Source: JBFMAE01 sp040756085
GTDB taxonomy: Bacteria > Desulfobacterota > BSN033 > UBA1163
Assembly: GCA_040756085.1 (NCBI GenBank)
Contig: JBFMAE010000038.1
Span: 1-11,594, forward strand
Length of the DNA stretch: 11,594 bases
Direction: 5' to 3'
The notes beneath the pieces were generated by a model. That model was given only the letters and a program-made list of their open reading frames with translations. It searched no databases and had not been told where the DNA came from. This document shows, in pieces, positions 6,399 through 11,594 of the stretch. Every line of letters starts with the position of its first letter. The stretch's first letter is position 1. Position numbers and translations under genes: made by a program.

Positions 6399-7225
6399 GA
6401 CTCTTCCTGAGTGACCTGGTATCCTTCGTCGAGAAACATCTTTCTGGTTCCCGGGATATGGGCAACCCCTACGAAGGCAGCCGTTTTTCTTTCTTGGAAG
6501 AAGGTTTTCATTTTTTTAAAAAATATGGGATCGCGCTTCGTGAGGATGGAGTCACAGCGAGTAGGAAATTCTCCTGTCATAGAGAAGAACTTTGGGAAGT
6601 CCCCTTCAAGGAAAGCTTTTAGGTAAAGTTCTTTATGCACTTTCCAATGCTTCGTGCGATTGAGATAGTTCACGATCCTATCAAAAGGGATCCCATCAAG
6701 GGCTGCCAGTTGATCTTCGATGGTCTCCAGATATTCGATCTTTTTCCCAAGTTTCTGGGCGATGTGAAAGGCTTCCACATCCATTGAATGTTTCCAGTTT
6801 AAAAAGGCGGACCAGATGGTGAAGAAAGCCATCCAGGGACGAACCCCCCGCATATGGACTTCCAAAAAATCTGAAGTAGTGGGATGAATAAGGTCCAGAT
6901 AAGAAACCGCCGTAGATAGAATGTGAGGACCCGATCGAGCACCAAGTTGTTTGTTAATTTCTTTGATCACTGCTGGATCGAGAGCCTCATAAACAGAAGG
7001 CGTATTTTTCCCTTGCCGACCATATTGAGCTACCCTGTCCATAGTTTCCTTATCCAGTGGACCTTCAAAAAGGGCGATTTCAGCCCCCTGGATTAATTTG
7101 GTGAGGGCCTTCTCAAAACGGTATGGAGTGAAATGGGCTGTTCCAACAAGGAACGAGGCCCGTCCCTCTTTTTCGATTTTCCAAACCGTCCTTAAGCGTT
7201 TTTCTTTCCACCAGAAAAAGGTCAT
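6395..7225 (-). CDS. TraB/GumN (Tiki-like) family protein
   Basis: TraB/GumN proteins are related to Tiki metalloproteases and are poorly characterised in bacteria. Seen here are the N-terminal FLVGTAHF (G-x2-H, H31), ALFEGPLD with E54, the family block MDVEAFHIAQKLGKK followed by YLETIEDQLAAL, and the C-terminal FVGVAHIPG with H256. These match the family's expected metal and catalytic positions, so activity is plausible. The 276 residues have no signal peptide or lipobox, so a cytoplasmic location is expected. I chose ATG 7225 because TAAGGA (7233-7238) lies seven bases upstream; a longer frame from TTG 7267 would overlap the gene before it by 17 bases. It is the middle gene between two paralogous acyltransferase-like genes and overlaps the next by four bases. 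Confidence 0.8.
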   Translation of the reverse strand: MTFFWWKEKRLRTVWKIEKEGRASFLVGTAHFTPYRFEKALTKLIQGAEIALFEGPLDKETMDRVAQYGRQGKNTPSVYEALDPAVIKEINKQLGARSGPHILSTAVSYLDLIHPTTSDFLEVHMRGVRPWMAFFTIWSAFLNWKHSMDVEAFHIAQKLGKKIEYLETIEDQLAALDGIPFDRIVNYLNRTKHWKVHKELYLKAFLEGDFPKFFSMTGEFPTRCDSILTKRDPIFFKKMKTFFQERKTAAFVGVAHIPGTRKMFLDEGYQVTQEES

Positions 7226-7232
7226 CGTTTTT

Positions 7233-7238
7233 TCCTTA
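7233..7238 (-). promoter_or_regulatory. Ribosome-binding site that sets the TraB-like start
   Basis: On the minus strand TAAGGA lies seven bases before ATG 7225, favouring this start over TTG 7267, which has no comparable site and falls inside the upstream gene. Confidence 0.5.
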
Positions 7239-7250
7239 GGTATCGACCAG

Positions 7251-8102
7251 TTAGAGTTTTCCTTCAAGTGTCTTGATCAATGAGATCGTTCTCGTGGTCC
7301 CATAAAAACGTTCGCAGAATTCATAGTTGAGGAATGGAATGCCGCCCCATTTTTCCTTAAATCTTCGTATTCCTTCATTCACTCCCAGTCCTAAATTGAT
7401 AGTGTCTTTCTCATGTTCACGAGTGAGCTCTATCATTTCGAAAAAAAGAAGATCCGAGGCGTGAGGCACATAGTTTTTTTTCGAATGGGTACCAAGGACA
7501 TAGGTGGTAAATCTTTTTGCAGCAAGTTCCACGACATAAAATGCGCACAGTTTCCCTTTCTTGTCCCAAGCGTTGAGGACATACGCCGTCGACGAATGGG
7601 CAATGTAATCTGGCATGGCACGGTAAAGTTCTCTCACTCTGGGTGGGAGTTTTTCCCTCTTCAGGAGCTCCACAATGAGCGCCTCATGCTCCTTAGAAAT
7701 AGAGTGGCTCCTTTCCACGGTTAATTCCTTAGAGGCTTTTTCAGCCTTCCGTTGGAGAGAAGGCTTCGGCTTTGTCAGATCGGGGTCAAGCCTGTAATAT
7801 TGGTCTGTCTGTCTCTCTTTACAAGAGTCTAAAAGCGAAGCAGGAACTTCGGGCCCGATGAACCAGAGGTACTCAGGTCGGAATGTTTCAAGGACTTGTT
7901 TGACAATCCTCTCGCATCGATCCTGTAAATAATTTTGATCCAAAGGATAACCCACCAGAATGACCCAGTTATCCTTTACAAAACCCAAATGATCCTCTTT
8001 GAAGAATGGTTCACCCTTAGAAATAGGAGCCATGAGGTTCACAATGTGTTCTGGAACATAGGCCCTTTCCAGGATATATGCCTCATCTTCAGGGGTCATC
8101 AT
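7251..8102 (-). CDS. GNAT/FemAB-like acyltransferase paralogue A (DUF2156-like, tentative)
   Basis: The first gene of the three-gene operon, 283 residues, cytoplasmic by lack of a signal sequence. It shares with paralogue B the AYVPEH segment (residues about 14-19), VGYPL, YYRLD, SKELTVER and the C-terminal INLGLGVNEG...FKEKWGG block (residues about 235-254). The similarity extends end to end, pointing to a tandem duplication followed by divergence, or to a two-enzyme set, with the TraB-like gene in between. ATG 8102 is preceded by GGAAGG with six bases spacing, and a second ATG follows at once. The GNAT-like call rests on the C-terminal block only. The downstream TraB-like gene starts 25 bases after its stop. 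Confidence 0.75.
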   Translation of the reverse strand: MMTPEDEAYILERAYVPEHIVNLMAPISKGEPFFKEDHLGFVKDNWVILVGYPLDQNYLQDRCERIVKQVLETFRPEYLWFIGPEVPASLLDSCKERQTDQYYRLDPDLTKPKPSLQRKAEKASKELTVERSHSISKEHEALIVELLKREKLPPRVRELYRAMPDYIAHSSTAYVLNAWDKKGKLCAFYVVELAAKRFTTYVLGTHSKKNYVPHASDLLFFEMIELTREHEKDTINLGLGVNEGIRRFKEKWGGIPFLNYEFCERFYGTTRTISLIKTLEGKL

Positions 8103-8126
8103 TTTTTTCCTTCCTTATAACCCCAT

Positions 8127-8154
8127 TTTATATCAGTTTTGTTTTAATTTCCAA
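8127..8154 (-). promoter_or_regulatory. Promoter of the acyltransferase-TraB-acyltransferase operon
   Basis: On the minus strand TTGGAA (8149-8154) and TATAAA (8127-8132) are separated by 16 bases, a fair sigma-70-type pair preceded by an extended TGA. Transcription would start near 8119, giving a leader of under 20 bases that still contains the ribosome-binding sequence. It lies between this operon and the end of the LarA-like gene, so the two minus-strand operons can be expressed separately. Confidence 0.45.
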
Positions 8155-8201
8155 AAGATTTTAGAGAGGCTACATCTTAGAGATGGGCAGAATGCCTGTG
8201 C

Positions 8202-9491
8202 TTAAGCCTGCAGTTTAACATAGGTAGAGGATGCCTTGGGAATTAATGCCACTCTTGGCGGTTGGACATATTTTGCCCCGATCCTTTCCAGCGCTTCTTG
8301 GATATTTTTTGCGGGTAGAACCATGAGCCCATGGATCATCGTTTCATCCAGAGCCGAGCATAAATAGATCTGAGCCTTAATCAAGGAGCGCGCCCAGAGG
8401 AAGGCCTTGTGAACCGCCATACGGAATTTATTCCGTTGGAAGTCCTCCACCACCTCATGGGGAGATCGATATTTTCTTATCGTCTGATAAAAGAGTTCAC
8501 TTCCGTGTCCATCGAGGCACTCAGCCATAAGGATAGTGTCCCCTCCTTGGCGAACAAGGGGGGTGGCATGGGCCAGTGCCTTTTGGGCCTGATAGAGATT
8601 GATATCTTTGGGATAGCCTCCAGGGGAAGCGATGACGACATCATATTCCTTTGGGACTTTGATCTCGTATACGGTTCGGCAGAATTCACTCCCCACCTTC
8701 TCGACGGCCCAGGGGTCTCCGCTAAAGGCTTTGATGATGCGGTTGGATTCTTCCAAGACAACATCGATTACAAAATGGACATCCATCATCTTTCCGATCT
8801 CTTCGATATCTTGTCTGACGGGATTTTGCTCAATCTCTCCGATGAGGGCCTGAGGATGAAATAACATTGAGTGGTTGGCCTCGATGGTTTCGGCTCCTGC
8901 AAGTCCAATGGCTGCACCTTTTACGCCACCCGTATAGCCTACGAATTGGTGTGGATCGATCATGCCGACGATCAGACGGAGCTCAGCGCTCTGGAAAAGA
9001 GGATTGACAAAGACCGGGGTGCCCCGGGAAGTCTTTCCCAAAAACTTCAGGTCGGCGCGAGTTGCATCATGGGCGATGACAGTATATTCCTTGATGATTT
9101 CCATCGGCAATAGGTTGGAGAAGCGTGACTCGGGCATTGGGCTGTGAAGCCCTGAGGCGATCATGATCCGAATTGCTGATGGTCTGATCCCCATGTTGAG
9201 AAGCTTTTCAAGAAGAGGGGGAAGGAGGAGAGGGTAGGGGATGGGTCTCGTCTCATCGCTGATGGCAATAGCCACGGAGGTTGCCTCACCGAAGTCTTCG
9301 AGATGTTTATCCTCCAGAGGATTCTCCAGACTTCTCAGAACCTCCTTGAGAGGATCTGCGGATGGGGGAACGGGTTCAGGCCGGAGAACTTTAAACTCCC
9401 AGCCCTCAGGAAGATGAAAGGAGATCTTTTCCTTGCCGTAGGGGAGTTCGATATGCCTCTTCCTTTTTTCAAAAGGGGCTTTTTTTCTCAT
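8202..9491 (-). CDS. LarA-family nickel-pincer 2-hydroxyacid racemase/epimerase
   Basis: LarA uses a covalently held nickel-pincer nucleotide to invert the hydroxyl-bearing carbon of lactate; relatives act on other 2-hydroxyacids. The family's key residues are present with near-exact spacing: D79 and R82 (ISDETRP), H116 (ASGLH), H181 (DPHQF), the cofactor lysine K191 (TGGVKG) and H207 (EANH). The 10 and 16 residue steps H181-K191-H207 equal those of Lactobacillus LarA (174-184-200). The length of 429 is normal. The start ATG 9491 directly follows the ComA stop (TAGATG) with no clear Shine-Dalgarno, so it probably relies on re-initiation after ComA. The cofactor makers LarB, LarC and LarE are not in the window and must be elsewhere. 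Its coupling to ComA suggests a sulfonated 2-hydroxyacid such as sulfolactate as substrate, which is inference. Confidence 0.85.
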   Translation of the reverse strand: MRKKAPFEKRKRHIELPYGKEKISFHLPEGWEFKVLRPEPVPPSADPLKEVLRSLENPLEDKHLEDFGEATSVAIAISDETRPIPYPLLLPPLLEKLLNMGIRPSAIRIMIASGLHSPMPESRFSNLLPMEIIKEYTVIAHDATRADLKFLGKTSRGTPVFVNPLFQSAELRLIVGMIDPHQFVGYTGGVKGAAIGLAGAETIEANHSMLFHPQALIGEIEQNPVRQDIEEIGKMMDVHFVIDVVLEESNRIIKAFSGDPWAVEKVGSEFCRTVYEIKVPKEYDVVIASPGGYPKDINLYQAQKALAHATPLVRQGGDTILMAECLDGHGSELFYQTIRKYRSPHEVVEDFQRNKFRMAVHKAFLWARSLIKAQIYLCSALDETMIHGLMVLPAKNIQEALERIGAKYVQPPRVALIPKASSTYVKLQA

Positions 9492-10307
9492 CTATTTTTT
9501 ATATTCGGAGTTGGCCATGTAGGCGCGCTTCAGCGTATCGCCCCGAAGCCCGTTTCGCAACGCTTCCAGTGCCAAGATGTCTTCGGGGGGAACATTGCCC
9601 AGGTTGACGTTTGCACCAAAGCGCAGGATGAGAAATTGCTGCTGGTCCTTTAGGGGTGCTTCCCACTCCAATTTGTTGACGTTTTCCACGCCTTTAATGA
9701 TGGCCTCTACTTCATCGATTTTGGGCTTCCCATCCTTATCGTAGATGCCAACGCCCTTTCCAGCTTCTCGGGCCTCAACGATGACCTTGAAGGCACCATT
9801 GGCGAGATCGGCTGCAATCTCCTCATGCATCTTCGATACAGCAATGGCTTCATTGGGGTCCTTTTTACCCACCTCAGAAACGACTTTGAAGCCCATGTCC
9901 ACAGCGCGCTTGATACAGTCGGCCCGGGTCTTCATATCGATCTCGATCGTTCCATCTGAGAACTCAATAGCGTTGAACCCCAATTCCTTACAGCGTTTCA
10001 GGTATTTGGGGTAGGTGCCCTGCCAGACGCTAACCTCGAGGAAGGTCCCGCCCGGGCAGATGTAGATACTGGCATTCTTGACCCTCTCCACCTTCTTCGC
10101 TAAGTAGTCCAGATTCAGGAAGGCGCTGGTGCCGAAGGTCAATTTGATGAAGTCGATCACGTCACCAGCAGAATCGATCAAATCCTGTATGGCACCGAGG
10201 CCCAATCCTTTGTCGATAACCATGGTCACGCCCTGATCGCGAGGCTTATGGCTCCGTCCGGGCAGTGGCATTTCAAACACTCCGTCGAAAGATTTCATCT
10301 GGTTCAT
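9492..10307 (-). CDS. Phosphosulfolactate synthase
   Basis: ComA adds sulfite to phosphoenolpyruvate, giving (R)-phosphosulfolactate, the first step of coenzyme M synthesis in methanogens and of sulfolactate formation in some bacteria. The protein matches the family along its length: KPRDQGVTMVIDKGLG (residues about 21-36), IKLTFGTSAF, CPGGTFLEVSVWQGT, LGFNAIEFSDGTIEI, VVSEVGKKD, EAREAGKGVGIYD and the closing FGANVNLGNVPPEDILALE...LRNGLRGDT. A TIM-barrel enzyme of 271 residues, with a short N-terminal extension compared with typical members. ATG 10307 follows GGAGGG (eight bases spacing) and starts one base after the upstream stop; its own stop abuts the LarA-like start. The phosphatase ComB that would follow in the classical pathway is not in the window. 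Confidence 0.93.
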   Translation of the reverse strand: MNQMKSFDGVFEMPLPGRSHKPRDQGVTMVIDKGLGLGAIQDLIDSAGDVIDFIKLTFGTSAFLNLDYLAKKVERVKNASIYICPGGTFLEVSVWQGTYPKYLKRCKELGFNAIEFSDGTIEIDMKTRADCIKRAVDMGFKVVSEVGKKDPNEAIAVSKMHEEIAADLANGAFKVIVEAREAGKGVGIYDKDGKPKIDEVEAIIKGVENVNKLEWEAPLKDQQQFLILRFGANVNLGNVPPEDILALEALRNGLRGDTLKRAYMANSEYKK

Positions 10308-10308
10308 T

Positions 10309-11283
10309 TCAGATTCCCTCCATACAATTCTTTGTGCCGGCCAGGATAGACTTGACCGGGTTCAGATTGACTTCTTCAACAACTCGGTACATGATCTCCA
10401 GGCGCTTGCTCATCAAATCCGGCGTATCCATGCTTTCAACTGGAATACGATCATAGAGGATGAACGGGGAGCCGAACTTTTCTGTGGCATTATCAAAGAG
10501 GAGTTTGACAATCTTCTCCTTTCGCGTGATCGTCTTGACAATGGGCATATGGCGATCCGATTCGATCTTGGCCTCCACAATGGTGACCCGTGGATTGAAA
10601 TATTGAGGTTGGGCGTCAATGTGCCTCATGTCGATCGCAATCTTATGGCCCCAGACATCGGCCACCTCTGGAATTTCCACCTTCAGCCTCTCCTTGGCTT
10701 TGGGAAAGTCATAGATCAAATTCCCCAGTCGGATGTTGTCATAGAGGGATCCCATGTAAAAGACGTATCCCTGATCGGTGAATTTGAAGTGGGTCATTTC
10801 GGTGCTGAAGATCTGCCAGTCCCCCTCCAAACCTTTGAGGAGAAAGCAGGTCTTTCCTGCTCCGGCACCCCCTACCACCAGAAGCAGCATTTCGCGGCTG
10901 GGACTGAACATGGAACTCGCATGAAAGCTGTAAATTTGATGGTGACGCTCCAGTGTGATTAAAAGGTACTTAAAGAAAAGTCCCAGATTTCCAAAGAGGG
11001 AATAGCGGTTATCCGAACATTCCTTTTCATAACGGGTGAAATTGCCAACCGCTGTAAGCACCCTTTCTGTGATTTTCACCTGAGGTCGGACACAGGGGTC
11101 ATCGATAACAATAAAATAAGCGTCCAGGTCATCGCTGTAAGGGATGGATTCAATGGAATGGATGTCTGTCAGCAACGACTCCATGACCTGACCCTCGAAG
11201 TATCGGGGTTCGGTGATCAGCTTCTCATTATTGGAGACAAGGCCAATCTTGGCTTCAACAACCTTCACTGCCCGTTTATACAT
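10309..11283 (-). CDS. HprK-like P-loop kinase/ATPase
   Basis: A nucleotide-binding protein resembling the HPr kinase/phosphorylase catalytic fold. After a divergent N-terminal domain of about 110 residues comes YSFHASSM, a hydrophobic strand (MLLLVV) and the Walker A GGAGAGKT (residues 138-145), the order found in HprK-like proteins. The acidic second motif of true HprK is not clear: the following segment reads IFSTEMTHF, so the phosphorylated target may differ or activity may be altered. The 324-residue length assumes ATG 11283, eight bases after AAGAG; a GTG at 11292 would add three residues. It ends one base before comA. The role is unknown; HprK's ability both to phosphorylate and dephosphorylate makes a link to phosphosulfolactate conceivable, but nothing here shows it. 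Confidence 0.65.
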   Translation of the reverse strand: MYKRAVKVVEAKIGLVSNNEKLITEPRYFEGQVMESLLTDIHSIESIPYSDDLDAYFIVIDDPCVRPQVKITERVLTAVGNFTRYEKECSDNRYSLFGNLGLFFKYLLITLERHHQIYSFHASSMFSPSREMLLLVVGGAGAGKTCFLLKGLEGDWQIFSTEMTHFKFTDQGYVFYMGSLYDNIRLGNLIYDFPKAKERLKVEIPEVADVWGHKIAIDMRHIDAQPQYFNPRVTIVEAKIESDRHMPIVKTITRKEKIVKLLFDNATEKFGSPFILYDRIPVESMDTPDLMSKRLEIMYRVVEEVNLNPVKSILAGTKNCMEGI

Positions 11284-11299
11284 AATGGTCACTCTTCAA

Positions 11300-11374
11300 A
11301 TATTCTTCTTCCCCCCGTTAGAGAAAGCCCTACCATTCCTGCCTGTCGGCAGAGAGGTATGGCGGGGACGGGGT
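11300..11374. repeat. Spacer with a second CCTGCC-type palindrome
   Basis: The gap between the dehydrogenase and the HprK-like gene holds CTGCC/GGCAG (about 11340-11353, loop TGTC), related to the repeat at 5505-5523. In the minus direction a C/G-rich stretch precedes it. No T-tract is seen, so read-through from the dehydrogenase gene into the HprK-like gene remains possible. Confidence 0.35.
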
Positions 11375-11594
11375 TCACTCCCTTTTTGGCAAAGGGAAAT
11401 TGACATACCTCAATGCTGGCTTACCACTCAGCACTCTGTCCACATCCTCCGCCACAGCCTCAACCACTTTCTCTTGTGCTTCGTAGGTGAGACCTGCGGT
11501 GTGGGGCGTAAGGATCACGTTATCAAGACCATGGAGAGGGCTTTCGAGGAGTGGAGGTTCTTTCTCCCGGACATCCAGAGCAGCCCCGGCAAGC
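11375..11594 (-). CDS. D-isomer-specific 2-hydroxyacid dehydrogenase, C-terminal part
   Basis: Only the last 72 residues are in the window; the gene begins beyond the right edge. AGAALDVREKEPP, then NVILTPHTAGLTYEAQEKVV is the standard end of the NAD-binding domain of this family, with the catalytic histidine in PHTAG. A short tail ends NFPLPKRE before TGA at 11375-11377. The family includes phosphoglycerate dehydrogenase (SerA) and the (S)-sulfolactate dehydrogenase SlcC, and this fragment cannot separate them. The same strand and order with comA and larA favour an oxidoreductase acting on a sulfonated hydroxyacid or pyruvate analogue, with SerA-type activity as the main alternative. The spacer to the next gene is 91 bases. 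Confidence 0.85.
   Translation of the reverse strand, partial: LAGAALDVREKEPPLLESPLHGLDNVILTPHTAGLTYEAQEKVVEAVAEDVDRVLSGKPALRYVNFPLPKRE

Noticed and set aside
8409..9653. Plus-strand frames opposite larA and comA, up to 151 codons
   Set aside because: Antisense to two firmly identified enzymes; composition is the mirror of the coding strand and no motif is seen.

Overview
The window looks like a bacterial chromosome (or metagenome contig) of moderate GC from an anaerobic, sulfur-active lineage, most plausibly Desulfobacterota/deltaproteobacteria-like. The evidence is a periplasmic multiheme cytochrome c next to a periplasmic rhodanese and a YeiH-type transporter, a CoM/sulfolactate-type ComA, a nickel-pincer LarA homologue, a radical SAM/SPASM enzyme, and intergenic palindromic repeats of a style I associate with such genomes. 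The taxon is inference; no rRNA or marker gene is present.

Layout. Plus strand, 281-4229: an 11-haem cytochrome c (281-1543), a two-domain secreted rhodanese overlapping it by four bases (1540-2447), a repeat-bearing spacer, and a YeiH-family transporter with an unusual inserted linker (2694-4229). A cluster of hairpins (4236-4326) separates this from convergent minus-strand genes: a lone radical SAM/SPASM protein (4341-5444), a tight three-gene operon in which two paralogous acyltransferase-like proteins flank a TraB/GumN protein (5559-8102, with its own promoter), and a sulfolactate-type operon. The last, in transcription order, is a 2-hydroxyacid dehydrogenase (only its 3' end is present), an HprK-like P-loop protein, ComA phosphosulfolactate synthase and a LarA homologue (8202-11594).

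Main point of interest. The cytochrome frame is interrupted once, by a TGA at codon 66. Sixteen bases after it lies the loop of a perfect 6-bp hairpin whose loop begins GG, which fits the general description of a bacterial SECIS element. The part after the TGA carries ten of eleven haem motifs but has no signal peptide, so a working protein needs read-through. Selenocysteine insertion is therefore a real candidate. The caution is that the next gene carries a one-base frameshift, so decay or sequence error must be excluded for both.

Second point of interest. ComA, LarA and a 2-hydroxyacid dehydrogenase lie on the same strand in close order, with an HprK-like protein between. ComA makes phosphosulfolactate from sulfite and phosphoenolpyruvate. 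LarA enzymes invert the 2-hydroxyacid stereocentre. Some 2-hydroxyacid dehydrogenases oxidise sulfolactate. Together they suggest a sulfolactate route with a nickel-dependent racemase; this is inference from gene order. Both halves of the window thus concern inorganic or organic sulfur (possibly selenium) chemistry.
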